NCBI RefSeq assembly: GCF_000007345.1
Contig: NC_003552.1
Coordinates: forward strand, 5,642,001 to 5,706,000
Reading direction: 5' to 3'
DNA length: 64,000 nucleotides
Origin: Methanosarcina acetivorans C2A
Lineage (GTDB): Archaea > Halobacteriota > Methanosarcinia > Methanosarcinales > Methanosarcinaceae
Shown: one piece after another, positions 27,795-37,219 of the stretch
How the letters are laid out: each line of letters starts with the position of its first letter
Position numbering within the stretch: the first letter of the stretch is position 1
Notes under the pieces: model-generated
Seen by the model: the letters and a program-made list of their open reading frames with translations, nothing else
Database searches by the model: none
Told to the model about the DNA's origin: nothing
Program-made: the position numbers and the translations under genes

Positions 27795-28633
27795 AGCGAG
27801 TTTTTGGTGTATTTGGAGACCCTGTAGGTCATTCTCTTTCCCCTGCCATGCATAATTCAGCGTTTTCCGCACTTGGCATGGACTGCATCTACCATGCTTT
27901 CAGGGTCAGGCCGGAAAACCTGAGAAAAGCAATCCTGGGAGCCGAAGCCATGGGATTTGGAGGGCTTAACCTGACAGTCCCGTTAAAAGAAGAAGCTCTG
28001 AAACTGGATTTCATCAGGCCTGACCCCCTTGCCGAGAGAATCGGAGCAGTAAATACCGTAGTTTTCAGTGAAACAGGAGAAATCCGGGGATACAACACCG
28101 ACGGACTCGGAGCAAGGCAGGCTCTTCTCGAAGCTGCAGTGGAAATAAGGGGGTCTAAAGTGGTGGTTGCAGGGGCAGGAGGAGCAGCAAGAGCAGTTGC
28201 TTTCCAGCTTGCAGCCGACGGTGCCGAGATCACCGTAGTAAACCGGACCGAAGAAAGGGCAGTCGAACTTGCAAAAGATGTCGCAGCTGCGTCCCTGCCG
28301 GGAAAAATAAACGGAACCGGGCTTTCGGGGCTAAAGGAACTGCTGCGAGATGCAGACATCCTGATCAATACCACGACTCTCGGGATGCATCCGAACACGG
28401 ATACAACGATTGCGACAGCAGAAGAACTTCACAGCGGCCTTACTGTTTTTGATATTGTCTATAACCCTCTTGAGACCAGGCTTTTAAAGGAAGCAAAGGT
28501 TGCAGGGGCAAAAACCGTAAGCGGGGTTTTAATGCTCGTCTACCAGGGAGCAGAAGCTTTCAAACTCTGGACAGGAGTCGAAGCTCCGGCCGAACTCATG
28601 AAAAAAACCGTCCTGGAGGCTCTGCAGGCTTGA
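27791..28633 (+). CDS. aroE: Shikimate dehydrogenase (NADP)
   Basis: Reduces 3-dehydroshikimate to shikimate with NADPH. 280 residues, full length. Shikimate-site residues: GHSLSPAMHN near 13-22, catalytic Lys67 in NLTVPLKEE and Asp104 in YNTDGLG. The dinucleotide fold GAGGAARAVAF lies near 127-137, followed by NRTEERA, whose Arg suits NADP. The C-terminal part contains TTLGMHP and MLVYQGAEAF. It overlaps aroD by four bases and the next gene by four bases (TTGA). Confidence 0.95.
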   Translation: MKRVFGVFGDPVGHSLSPAMHNSAFSALGMDCIYHAFRVRPENLRKAILGAEAMGFGGLNLTVPLKEEALKLDFIRPDPLAERIGAVNTVVFSETGEIRGYNTDGLGARQALLEAAVEIRGSKVVVAGAGGAARAVAFQLAADGAEITVVNRTEERAVELAKDVAAASLPGKINGTGLSGLKELLRDADILINTTTLGMHPNTDTTIATAEELHSGLTVFDIVYNPLETRLLKEAKVAGAKTVSGVLMLVYQGAEAFKLWTGVEAPAELMKKTVLEALQA

Positions 28634-30060
28634 ACCCGGACCCTGAGAAACCGAGCTCCGGAAAAACGAAGGTTTTGATCCTTGGCGGAACCGGAGAGAT
28701 GGGGCAGTGGTTCACTCGTTTTTTTAAAGAAAGGGGTTATAAGGTTACGGTCTGGGGAAAAGGGGGCAAGGTGGAAGTCGCCAGGAAACTGAATGTACCC
28801 TTTGCTTCGGAACTTGACGCAGCCATCCCTGAAAACGATATAGTAATAGTATCCGTTCCGATCAACGTAACGGAAGAGACCATTGCAGAAGTCGCCCCGA
28901 AGATGAAAGCAGGGAGCCTCCTCATGGATTTTACCTCCACCAAGGTAAAGCCTGTTGAAGCCATGCAGAGGTTTGCACCTGCCGGGGTTGAGATTCTCGG
29001 AACGCACCCCATGTTCGGGCCCACGATTCCCACCATCAGGGGACAAACGGTAATCCTTGTCCCGGTAAAGGAGCGCTCGGAAAAATGGTTTCCGGTAATC
29101 AGGCAGCTTTTTGAGGAAGGCGGAGCCCACGTTGAAATCACGACCGCAGCCGAACACGACAGGCTGGTCTCGGTAGTACAGGGGCTGACGCATTTTGCTT
29201 ATATCTCAATAGGGACGACCATTGACAGGCTTGATTTCGACATCAAGAAATCCAGGAAATTCGTAAGTCCGGTCTACAGTATAATGCTTGACTTTGTGGG
29301 CAGGATCCTGGGCCAGAACCCCTACCTCTACGCCCTGATCCAGATGGAAAACCCGGGTATTCCGGAGGTGCATGAAGCATTTATAGAGGAATGTGAGGAA
29401 CTTTCCAGCCTGGTACGGGCTCATGATGAAGAGGGCTTTGTAAGGAAAATGAAAGCTGCCGCCCGGAAATATGATGATACGGCCCATGCCCTTCGAAGGT
29501 CGGATAAACTGATAAATTCCAGAATAGCCGAGTACGAGACTCTCCTGAACTCTGTCGGAAAAGTCTGCGGCTTTTCTCATGTTTATTCCGGAAGGGTTCA
29601 TGTAGGCACAGTGAAAAAGGTTGGCCCTAATGAAGTAATTCTTACAAAGCTTGCTTCAAAAGGTACATCGCCTCATATAAAAAACAAATTCATAAAACTC
29701 AAGCTTGAAAATCTCCGCCTCCTTTCGGAATCCGAATTGAGAGAGTGGAGAAGAGAAAAACTGGTGCATTCGGTCAGGGATATTTCGGTCCTGATCCCTG
29801 AAGGCGCAGATCCCGAAATTGTCCTCGGGGCAGTAAAAACAGACAAACATCTTGTAGCCTGTCAAATTAGCGATATTTACGATGGGACTGAGAGAACAGA
29901 AGACAAAAATGAAATAAGAGAGACAGGAAGACTCGGCGTGACTTACAGAATAACTATTTTTGGGGACTGCAACGCCGATTCTGTTGAAGCTGAAGTGACA
30001 GCCCTTCTCTGCGGGCTTGGGTGCAGGGTAAGGGAGAAAAACCTGAAGCTGACGGAATGA
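28630..30060 (+). CDS. tyrA: Prephenate dehydrogenase with C-terminal extension
   Basis: Oxidative decarboxylation of prephenate to 4-hydroxyphenylpyruvate for tyrosine. 476 residues. The N-terminal Rossmann part has LILGGTGEMGQWFTRFF. The dehydrogenase core shows DFTSTKVKPVEAM and GTHPMFGPTIP, and a helical domain follows (HDRLVSVVQGLTHF) to ~290. The last ~170 residues form a separate domain ending SDIYDGTERT ... GVTYRITIFGDCNA, which I cannot assign confidently; it is not an obvious ACT domain. The start is TTG at 28630, overlapping the aroE stop. Last gene of the aro cluster. Confidence 0.88.
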   Translation: MNPDPEKPSSGKTKVLILGGTGEMGQWFTRFFKERGYKVTVWGKGGKVEVARKLNVPFASELDAAIPENDIVIVSVPINVTEETIAEVAPKMKAGSLLMDFTSTKVKPVEAMQRFAPAGVEILGTHPMFGPTIPTIRGQTVILVPVKERSEKWFPVIRQLFEEGGAHVEITTAAEHDRLVSVVQGLTHFAYISIGTTIDRLDFDIKKSRKFVSPVYSIMLDFVGRILGQNPYLYALIQMENPGIPEVHEAFIEECEELSSLVRAHDEEGFVRKMKAAARKYDDTAHALRRSDKLINSRIAEYETLLNSVGKVCGFSHVYSGRVHVGTVKKVGPNEVILTKLASKGTSPHIKNKFIKLKLENLRLLSESELREWRREKLVHSVRDISVLIPEGADPEIVLGAVKTDKHLVACQISDIYDGTERTEDKNEIRETGRLGVTYRITIFGDCNADSVEAEVTALLCGLGCRVREKNLKLTE

Positions 30061-30137
30061 AAGAACCTTTTTTCATGGGTAGGGCTTTATAAACAGAGAA
30101 AGCGATATAAACAATAACTAGATAAATATAAAGCATA

Positions 30138-31673
30138 ATGTCCCAGGTTAAATGGAAAATTTCTCTTTTATTTGCACTTATCACTCTCTCTATATTTTTC
30201 TCACTTATTTTAAGCGGTGATAAGTTTGTGGAAAGCAGTGGAAATATAACAACCTCCACTACCGCGACTGGAGTTTCAAGCGAAGATAAGATCACAAATC
30301 TAATAAATAAGCTGGAAACCGGGGACCGTGAAACAGGATTAACCGCTGCAGCCGAACTTGGGGAACTCGGAGAGCCTGCAGCAGATGCCCTTCTTGAGAA
30401 GATCGAGACAGGGAATTCGAGTTCGGGAGAAATAAATAATTATATGTTTCTTGCACTTCTTGAAACCGGAGACGAAAGAGCGGAAACTGTTCTTTCAGGA
30501 AAACTTGAAGAAAAAGAGATTACAGTTAAGGCTTCAGCCGAAAGTACGGTCGATAGCCAGGGGGAAGTCCCGGAAGATGTACTCCAGGCTATAGAAGCAA
30601 AAGACATGGCCATGAGACAGTCTCTTGCAAAGTCCCTTAATATAGAATACGACGAGGAAACAGATCTTCTTGAAGAAGCCCTCAATGCCGAGGAACAGAA
30701 TTCTACTCTCTATACTTCCTTTACGCTTTCAACTTTCGGGTCCGAAGAGACCGGAAATGAAAACGAAATACTTCTTCAAGCCCTTAAAAGTGAAAATGGA
30801 TACGTGAGAGTTGCAGCTGCAATGGCTCTCGGGCAAAAAAAGGAAAAAGCTGCAATAGATCCCTTACTGACGATTATGATGAGAGATTACCCCATGGCAA
30901 GATACAGTGCGGTTATGGCGCTCGGGGAAATCGGAGATGAAAGAGCGGCAGATACCCTGATGACAGAAATGAAAAATAGCGAGAAAGATTACATCAGGAG
31001 CAGCGCTGCAGTCGCCCTCGGGAAAATGGGGGAAGAAGAAGCCGTACCTTATCTTATCGAGAGGTTGAGAGACACAAAAGCTGCTGTAAGGAGTAATGCA
31101 GCCCTCACACTTGGCAGAATGGGAGACGAATCTGCAGTGGAACCCCTGATAGACGTACTGGAAAGCGGAAAAGAAGTCGAAGGCCAAAGAAAAGATACCG
31201 TTAATGCACTTGCGGATGTCCGAAAAAGCGTTGTCCTTGCCCTTGGAGCAATAGGGAGCGAGGAGGCTACGGAAGCATTAATCGGCGTGCTGAAAGATGA
31301 TGAGGAAGCTCTTGAAGTCAGGGTCGCTGCAGCCTCAGCTCTTGGGAATATAGGAAGCCCCGAAGCTGTAAGTACCCTTAAAAAGGTATTTGACAACCAG
31401 AGCATGAATATGGGCATCAGAAACGAAGCCCTTCTCGCCCTTGGCAAAACAAAAAACCAGGAGTCTGCAGAGTTTTTTGTAGAAAAACTGGGAGATGATG
31501 CCTTCAAAGCCAGTGCCGGAGAAGCCCTCATATCCATGGGAGACATTGCAGTCGAACCTCTCATCGAAAACCTGAACACCGAAGACCGGGCAGCTAAGGA
31601 CGAGACCGCCCTGATCCTGATTGAAATCGGGGATCCAAGAGCAGTTGAACCCCTTATTCTGGCTTATCAGTGA
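30138..31673 (+). CDS. Membrane-anchored HEAT-repeat protein
   Basis: 511 residues. One N-terminal hydrophobic segment (ISLLFALITLSIFFSLILSG, residues ~7-26) serves as signal anchor, and the remainder would face outward. From ~residue 55 to the end runs a solenoid of PBS-lyase-type HEAT repeats, about 31 residues each: AAMALGQ...AAIDPLLTIM, AVMALGEIGDERAADTL, AAVALGKMGEEEAVPYL, AALTLGRMGDESAVEPL, AASALGNIGSPEAVSTL. Such repeats bind proteins; no catalytic motif is seen. It follows tyrA by 77 nt but probably has its own promoter. Function unknown. Confidence 0.8.
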   Translation: MSQVKWKISLLFALITLSIFFSLILSGDKFVESSGNITTSTTATGVSSEDKITNLINKLETGDRETGLTAAAELGELGEPAADALLEKIETGNSSSGEINNYMFLALLETGDERAETVLSGKLEEKEITVKASAESTVDSQGEVPEDVLQAIEAKDMAMRQSLAKSLNIEYDEETDLLEEALNAEEQNSTLYTSFTLSTFGSEETGNENEILLQALKSENGYVRVAAAMALGQKKEKAAIDPLLTIMMRDYPMARYSAVMALGEIGDERAADTLMTEMKNSEKDYIRSSAAVALGKMGEEEAVPYLIERLRDTKAAVRSNAALTLGRMGDESAVEPLIDVLESGKEVEGQRKDTVNALADVRKSVVLALGAIGSEEATEALIGVLKDDEEALEVRVAAASALGNIGSPEAVSTLKKVFDNQSMNMGIRNEALLALGKTKNQESAEFFVEKLGDDAFKASAGEALISMGDIAVEPLIENLNTEDRAAKDETALILIEIGDPRAVEPLILAYQ

Positions 31674-31721
31674 TTCGGAAGTACTGAAAAAATTCAAAAA
31701 TAAGCGGCTGAAAAAGCCACA

Positions 31722-31800
31722 TTCCTTTTTTATCCGTATCTGTTACCCGGCACTCTTTTTTATCCGTATCTGTTATCCGGTACTCTTTTTTATCCCTGAA
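31722..31800. repeat. 30-bp tandem repeat between convergent genes
   Basis: Three copies at 30-bp spacing (TTTTTTATCC starting near 31726, 31756 and 31786). The first two are nearly identical through GTATCTGTTA(C/T)CCGG. They lie between the HEAT-protein stop and the convergent ABC operon end. Confidence 0.75.
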
Positions 31801-31841
31801 TCCTGTTATCCCGAAATCCTCTTTATCCTGGATTTATTCCA

Positions 31842-32675
31842 TCAACAGACCTGTTTGACTGCCAGTTCAGCCTTACGTTTTTTATTTTCGGAGAATATGA
31901 AATCCGCTCCTGCCGCCGAGAGCAACGAACTGGTATAAAGGTTCTGGCATTCGACTATTACCTGCTTTCGGGAGCCGTATTCGACTATCTTTCCTAAATT
32001 CATCACGGCAATGTTATCGCATATATAAGCAGCAGCAGCGATGTCATGGGTAATGAAAATGAATGTAATTCCCAATTTTTCATTCATTTCAAGGATCAGG
32101 TTAAGGATATCGACACCTATGGAAGCATCAAGCATGGAAATAGGCTCATCGGCTATTACCAGATCAGGACTGGTAATTATCGCCCTGGCAATGGCCACAC
32201 GCTGGCGCTGCCCCCCGCTGAGGGAACGCGGATACTTATGAAGGTACTCATCAACAGGGGTCAGACCTACGGCTTCAAGGACGCTGCGTACTTTATCGGC
32301 ATTACACGGGCTTTTGTGCTTTATGAGATACGGTTCGGCCACAATTTCTTCGATGGTCATCATATGGCTCAGGGAATCATAAGGGTCCTGAAAAATCACC
32401 TGGACTTCAGGTTTCCTTAATCCGCCGTTCCCGTCTTTCAGGCCGGCAAAGGATATGACTCCTGATGTTGGTTTCAGGAGACCAAGTATTAATTTAGCCA
32501 GAGTAGTCTTGCCACTTCCGCTTTCTCCTATAATTCCAAGTATCCTGTTTTTTTCCACGGAAAGAGACACACCATCAAGAGCGGTGACAGACGAACTGCC
32601 TTTAAATAACCTTTTACTCTTGAACTCCTTTGTGACATTGGCAACCCTGACAAGTTCATTTTCGTTCATTTTCAT
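31842..32675 (-). CDS. Oligopeptide/nickel-type ABC transporter ATPase (OppF/NikE-like)
   Basis: Second ATPase of the five-component importer, 277 residues, cytoplasmic. Walker A GESGSGKTT near 54-62, Q-loop IFQDPYDSL, signature LSGGQRQR, Walker B LVIADEPISMLD and switch His in FITHDIA. The last gene of the operon: its ATG overlaps the stop of the upstream ATPase gene (ATGA). The C-terminal region is short, with a single Cys at the end. The substrate is not readable from the ATPase; see the binding protein and FmdE. Confidence 0.88.
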   Translation of the reverse strand: MKMNENELVRVANVTKEFKSKRLFKGSSSVTALDGVSLSVEKNRILGIIGESGSGKTTLAKLILGLLKPTSGVISFAGLKDGNGGLRKPEVQVIFQDPYDSLSHMMTIEEIVAEPYLIKHKSPCNADKVRSVLEAVGLTPVDEYLHKYPRSLSGGQRQRVAIARAIITSPDLVIADEPISMLDASIGVDILNLILEMNEKLGITFIFITHDIAAAAYICDNIAVMNLGKIVEYGSRKQVIVECQNLYTSSLLSAAGADFIFSENKKRKAELAVKQVC

Positions 32676-33628
32676 CCCTCAACATGACATAGGTGACACG
32701 ACACCCTGGCCCTGCCAGTACATTCGGGAGGTTTTTTCTCCCTGCAAAGCTCGAAACTCCTTTCACATCTTTCCAGAAATTCACATCCCTGATACACTTT
32801 CAGGGTAGACGGAGGCCTGCCGGGTATACCCTTCACCCTTACAGGTTCGACCATGAGGGGTAACCTCGAACTTAACAATTTTTGTGTATACGGATGGCGT
32901 GGACTCCTCAGGATTTCTTCTTTCGTCCCTGTTTCCACGATTCGCCCTGCATACATTATGTAAATCCGGTCACAGATTCTGGAAATCGTGTGCAGGTCAT
33001 GGGAAATAACAAGCAGGGAAGTATTTTTTTCCCGGGCCGTATTCTTCAACAGGTCTATGATTTGCAACTGGATCATTGCATCAAGGGCAGTAGTTGGCTC
33101 ATCGGCAATGATCAGTTCAGGAGAGAGGAGCATGGAAAGAGCAATCATGAGCCTCTGGCGCTGTCCCCCGCTGAATTCATAGGGGAAAGCATTCATCCTT
33201 TCTGGGTCTATAGACACCAGGGAAAGCATATCACGGCTGAGAGCAAGCATTTCTTTTTCAGGCATGTCCACATGGGCCCGGATTGTCTCTATAAACTGTT
33301 TCTTAACACGGACAAGCGGGTTAAGCGCGTTCATGGAAGCCTGGGGTATAAATCCTATATGCCTGCCCCTGAGCTCACGCATTTTTTCCCTGTTGAGTTT
33401 CTGAAGATCCTCACCCATGAAGCGAATCTGCCCTGACATGTGCCGATTCCGGGTATTTATGTCAAGGACGCTCATGGCAAGCGTTGATTTCCCGCAACCC
33501 GACTCCCCTATCAGACCCACGATTTCTCCTCTTTCAACCCGGAGATTCACGTTTTTCAGCACATGGTGAGTCCCCATTCTGGCAGTAAAATCAACTGTAA
33601 GTCCTTCAATATCAAGTACAGGCATCAA
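32672..33628 (-). CDS. Oligopeptide/nickel-type ABC transporter ATPase (OppD/NikD-like)
   Basis: First ATPase, 318 residues. Walker A GESGCGKST, signature FSGGQRQR, Walker B LIIADEPTTALD and switch region VISHDLH. The C-terminal oligopeptide-transporter extension carries a Cys cluster (CEFLERCERSFELC ... CHLC), seen in many OppD/DppD ATPases and able to hold an Fe-S cluster. It starts within the stop of the permease gene (ATGA overlap at 33625), which implies coupled translation. Confidence 0.88.
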   Translation of the reverse strand: MMPVLDIEGLTVDFTARMGTHHVLKNVNLRVERGEIVGLIGESGCGKSTLAMSVLDINTRNRHMSGQIRFMGEDLQKLNREKMRELRGRHIGFIPQASMNALNPLVRVKKQFIETIRAHVDMPEKEMLALSRDMLSLVSIDPERMNAFPYEFSGGQRQRLMIALSMLLSPELIIADEPTTALDAMIQLQIIDLLKNTAREKNTSLLVISHDLHTISRICDRIYIMYAGRIVETGTKEEILRSPRHPYTQKLLSSRLPLMVEPVRVKGIPGRPPSTLKVYQGCEFLERCERSFELCREKKPPECTGRARVSCHLCHVEG

Positions 33629-34455
33629 TAATCACCTTCCAGGGATTGGCCCAGAAGCACAAATCCGAGTACAAGCAGTGTTATGCACATCCCTGCAGGC
33701 AGTAGCCACCACATCCACGCATCCGTGAAAAATATCATAGGATAGGCTATTGCGTACTTTATCATGGTCCCCCAGCTCGGGTAAGAAGGGTCTCCGAGCC
33801 CCAGGAAAGCAAGCCCTGACTCCGACAGAATTGCACGGATGGACTGCATTACAATGGTGGTGACCATGATGGGATACAGGTCCGGAACAATGTGTTTCCT
33901 AACAACATACCAGGGTTCAGCCCCGGATACCCGGGCAAAATCAACATGGCCGGATACCTTGAGGGTCCGGGTTTGGGCCCTGGTGACCCTTGCGCCTACG
34001 GGCCATCCCATAATGATCAGGATGAAAATAATATTCCAGATGCTCGGCCTCAGGTATGCTGCAAGGATAAGGATGAGGGGAAGGTCCGGGATCATAAGGA
34101 AAATATCAACGCCTCTCATCAGGACTCTGTCAAAGGTTCCCCCCACGTAACCTGAAAATACCCCTCCGAGGGTACCTATTACCAGCACTCCGAGCGAAAC
34201 GACAAAGGCGACCGTAAGTGAAGTCCTTGAGCCGTACAGGAGCTCCGTGAAGATGTCCCTTCCCACATCATCGGTACCAAGCGGATGATCATCATCCGGA
34301 GAAAGCAAAGGCTGGCTTGAGATGTCAGAGGCTCCGTAAGGAGCCAGGAAAGGTGCGGATACAGCCATTAAAATGAAAAAAGCCAGAATTGCAAGTCCTG
34401 CGATTCCTTTCGGTGTTTTTAACCGCTGTGAGACAGTTCTTTCGTGCATGTTCAC
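33625..34455 (-). CDS. ABC transporter permease (OppC/DppC/NikC-like)
   Basis: 276 residues, inner-membrane permease. N-terminal helix KGIAGLAILAFFILMAVSAPFLAPYG, then the periplasmic-type loop (SQPLLSPDDDHPLGTDDVGRD), which is the OppC_N signature. Five further helices follow, with the EAA-like coupling loop around VSGAEPWYVVRKHIVPD. It starts at ATG 34455 and overlaps the upstream permease by four bases. Confidence 0.88.
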   Translation of the reverse strand: MNMHERTVSQRLKTPKGIAGLAILAFFILMAVSAPFLAPYGASDISSQPLLSPDDDHPLGTDDVGRDIFTELLYGSRTSLTVAFVVSLGVLVIGTLGGVFSGYVGGTFDRVLMRGVDIFLMIPDLPLILILAAYLRPSIWNIIFILIIMGWPVGARVTRAQTRTLKVSGHVDFARVSGAEPWYVVRKHIVPDLYPIMVTTIVMQSIRAILSESGLAFLGLGDPSYPSWGTMIKYAIAYPMIFFTDAWMWWLLPAGMCITLLVLGFVLLGQSLEGDY

Positions 34456-35450
34456 TCCTGCCCGGCCCTGCCATCAATGTATGAACAGACGATATCAGCT
34501 GCATAGTTGCATGCCAGCACAAAGAGGGCGATAAAAACAAAAGCCCCCTGAAGGACAGGATAATCCCTTTCGATAAAGGCGTTATAGACAAGAAGCCCCA
34601 TTCCGGGATAGGAGAATACAGTCTCCACGAATAAAGCCCCTCCTACCATGAATCCGAGCATTGCGGCTACCTGGTTCACCACGGGCCCGATGGAATTGAG
34701 AAGTATGTGCCTCTTAACATGGCTGTCCTTCAAACCCCTTGCAATATCCATCAGGACATAGGGGCTTTCGAGCTGCTGGGAACAGACATTCCTTACAAGC
34801 AGGTATGTGCCCGGCATCTCAAAAGCCGAAAGGCACACCAGCGGAAGTATCAGGTGGGAAGCAATGTCTTTTACCATGGAGGAAAAGCCCTGATAATCCA
34901 TGTAGGGAGTCAGAGCTCCGGAAACCGGGAACAGGCCCAGTCTGTACCCAAAAAGGAAGATGAGGATCGACCCTAAAAAGAATACCGGAACGGACCGAAA
35001 CAAAGGTAGCCCGATAAGCAGCAGGTTATCCAGCTTTTTTCCCCGATTCCAGGAAGATTCGAGCCCGAGCAAAATCCCCAGCACTGTTGACAGCAGCAGT
35101 GCGGATCCCATCAGGAGCAGGGTCCAGGGCAACCTGCCGTAGATCACATCAACCACAGGCACATTGTAAAATATCGAATAACCAAAATCCAGATGTGCTG
35201 CATCTATCAAATAGTGAACGAACTGTAAGTGCAGGGGGTCGTTTAAGTGATAGTAGTCCATCAGCTTTAATTTTGTCTCCTCATCGATGACCACCGGTAA
35301 GTCGGCACTCTGGCTCCCTAGTACGCTTAACAGCGGACCCCCGGGCATAAAGCGGGGCAGAAAAAAATTGACAGCAAGGATCAAAAAGAATGTGAGGGCA
35401 TACTCGAGCCCTCTTGAGAATATGTGGCCCCACTGAACTCTATCCGACAA
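34452..35450 (-). CDS. ABC transporter permease (OppB/DppB/NikB-like)
   Basis: 332 residues, six predicted membrane helices. N-terminal helix ALTFFLILAVNFFLPRFMPGGP is the family start, and the coupling loop ARGLKDSHVKRHILLNSIGP is near residue 240. The C-terminal helix is VLQGAFVFIALFVLACNYAA. It pairs with the OppC-type subunit downstream. Only 16 nt separate it from the binding-protein gene. Confidence 0.88.
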   Translation of the reverse strand: MSDRVQWGHIFSRGLEYALTFFLILAVNFFLPRFMPGGPLLSVLGSQSADLPVVIDEETKLKLMDYYHLNDPLHLQFVHYLIDAAHLDFGYSIFYNVPVVDVIYGRLPWTLLLMGSALLLSTVLGILLGLESSWNRGKKLDNLLLIGLPLFRSVPVFFLGSILIFLFGYRLGLFPVSGALTPYMDYQGFSSMVKDIASHLILPLVCLSAFEMPGTYLLVRNVCSQQLESPYVLMDIARGLKDSHVKRHILLNSIGPVVNQVAAMLGFMVGGALFVETVFSYPGMGLLVYNAFIERDYPVLQGAFVFIALFVLACNYAADIVCSYIDGRAGQE

Positions 35451-35466
35451 TCACAACACCCGTTCA

Positions 35467-37218
35467 TTACCTTTTTAGTCTGTACAGCATGAAAACAGCT
35501 GCAAATGCCATCAATGCTGTAAGGATTCCGGGAGCGTTCATCGAAGGACTGTCCATTGAACTGGCAGTATCGTTCCCGGCAGAAGCAGTACTCTGACCAT
35601 TCCACTCTCCGTAGATGAAAACCAGTTTGTTGTATTCCGTAGGGACTCCTCCACCCACGCCCCCGGGAGTGTAGAAAAAGCCGTCGAACTTATCCTGGTT
35701 ACAGGCACTGTAAACGTTCCTGTATAGGAGAGGAATTGTCGGAACATTCTCAGCAATCAAAACCTGCATCCGGTCTACGAGCTCCCTACGTTCCTCTTCA
35801 TCTATGGTGCTCATCTGCTGGTTTGCCAGGGATACGAATTCGGTGTTATTCCAGCCCGTGGATGTCGGGAAAGAATTCAACATTCTCGCAGGGTCTGTTG
35901 AGGTACCGTGGGAATAGATAGCCAAGTCAAAGTTGCCTGCATTTACCAGACCGTCCACGGTTTTCGTATCCCCAGGCTTAAGGACCACTCCGATACCCAC
36001 GTCTTTCAGGTAACTCTGGACAAGTTCTGCTATCCTCTGGCTCTGCTGGTCCGAGCTATAAAGCAACTGGAACTCAAGCTTTTCGCCGTCCGGGGTAAGC
36101 CTGATCCCGTCCGAACCCACTTCATCGTATCCTGCCTCATCAAGGATTTTTTCGGCAGCTGCAGGGTCATATGCATACTGTGTTACATTCGGGTTATACC
36201 AGACGGAGTAAGGAGGCACATATCCCGAATTGCCTGCAATTCCTCCGCCGTGAAGTACTTTATTCTGGATTTCCTCGCAGTCAAGGGAATGGTAAATTGC
36301 TTTTCTGATCTCGGTATTTTCAAGAATGGTATTTGCAGGGATGTTGAACCTCAGCCTGTAAACCCAGTATCCGGGACCTTCGATCACTTTCATGTTCTCC
36401 GAATCATCCAGGGCCTGAACCTGGTCCAGGGTAAGGCTGGCTTCGTCTACGTCCCCTACTTTAAGGGAAATCACGGGGTCAGTGGATTTCACAAAAATAA
36501 GAGTGTCAATAGCCGGTTTTCCAAGGAAATAGTTCTCGTTTGCAGAATATTTGTAGGACTGCTGATCTTTGTTGTAATCTTCAAGGATGAAAGGCCCTGT
36601 GCCAATGGCAGCTTCGTCTTCCATATATTTTGTAGGGTCAGAGACGTCTTTCCAGATATGTTCCGGCATGATAGGAATTACGGCAGCTACCTGCTGCATG
36701 AAAGGTGCATACGGCTGGTTGAGCGTTATCCGGACCGTATAGTCATCCAGGGCTTCCACGCTTTCAATGACCGCCGTATTATACCAGCCTGCTCCGATAG
36801 GGCTTATTGCAGCTTTTCCCTGGATGTAATCGTATGTGAAGGTGACATCGTCTGCCGTAAACGGTTCTCCGTCATGCCATGTCACATTTTCCCGCAGGTG
36901 AAAAGTCCAGGTAAGCCCGTCAGGGGAGTTCTCCCAGGAGCTGGCAAGCAGCCCCGTAAAGTTCCCTGTTTCTTCAGGCCAGACAAGCGAGTCAAAACAG
37001 AAACTTGTCATTACATAACCCGGACCTCTCGGGTAAAAGGTTAGGGGTGAAGGAAATCCCCAGTCTCCGCCGCTTGCTCCCCAGGTTGCTTTAAGAACCC
37101 TGGCACTTTCTTCCCCGGAATTTTCCGCAGCTGCAGCCGGGGAAAGGAAAAGCGGACCGAATACGGAACTGATGATAAAGAAGGATAAGAGAAACGAAAA
37201 TGCCTTTACAATCTTCAT
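35467..37218 (-). CDS. Peptide/nickel-type substrate-binding protein, surface-anchored
   Basis: About 583 residues, SBP_bac_5 family extracellular receptor of the importer. Signal peptide IVKAFSFLLSFFIISSVFGP. Body motifs: WPEETGNFTGLLASSWENSP, WTFHLRENVTWHDGEPFTADDV and the hinge segment TGPFILEDYNKD. A Ser/Asp-rich linker and NAPGILTALMAFAAVFMLYRLKR follow, resembling a PGF-CTERM-like sorting signal (here APG) with a helix and basic tail. The start at 37218 is preferred over the ATG at 37245: GAGG lies 8 nt upstream inside the fmdE end, and this start abuts the fmdE stop. Ligand unknown; peptide, nickel or another metal chelate are possible. Confidence 0.88.
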   Translation of the reverse strand: MKIVKAFSFLLSFFIISSVFGPLFLSPAAAAENSGEESARVLKATWGASGGDWGFPSPLTFYPRGPGYVMTSFCFDSLVWPEETGNFTGLLASSWENSPDGLTWTFHLRENVTWHDGEPFTADDVTFTYDYIQGKAAISPIGAGWYNTAVIESVEALDDYTVRITLNQPYAPFMQQVAAVIPIMPEHIWKDVSDPTKYMEDEAAIGTGPFILEDYNKDQQSYKYSANENYFLGKPAIDTLIFVKSTDPVISLKVGDVDEASLTLDQVQALDDSENMKVIEGPGYWVYRLRFNIPANTILENTEIRKAIYHSLDCEEIQNKVLHGGGIAGNSGYVPPYSVWYNPNVTQYAYDPAAAEKILDEAGYDEVGSDGIRLTPDGEKLEFQLLYSSDQQSQRIAELVQSYLKDVGIGVVLKPGDTKTVDGLVNAGNFDLAIYSHGTSTDPARMLNSFPTSTGWNNTEFVSLANQQMSTIDEEERRELVDRMQVLIAENVPTIPLLYRNVYSACNQDKFDGFFYTPGGVGGGVPTEYNKLVFIYGEWNGQSTASAGNDTASSMDSPSMNAPGILTALMAFAAVFMLYRLKR

Positions 37219-37219
37219 T

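Noticed and set aside
35908-37044. 378-codon plus-strand frame
   Set aside because: Long antisense shadow of the receptor gene; the minus-strand product has clear SBP motifs and a signal peptide.
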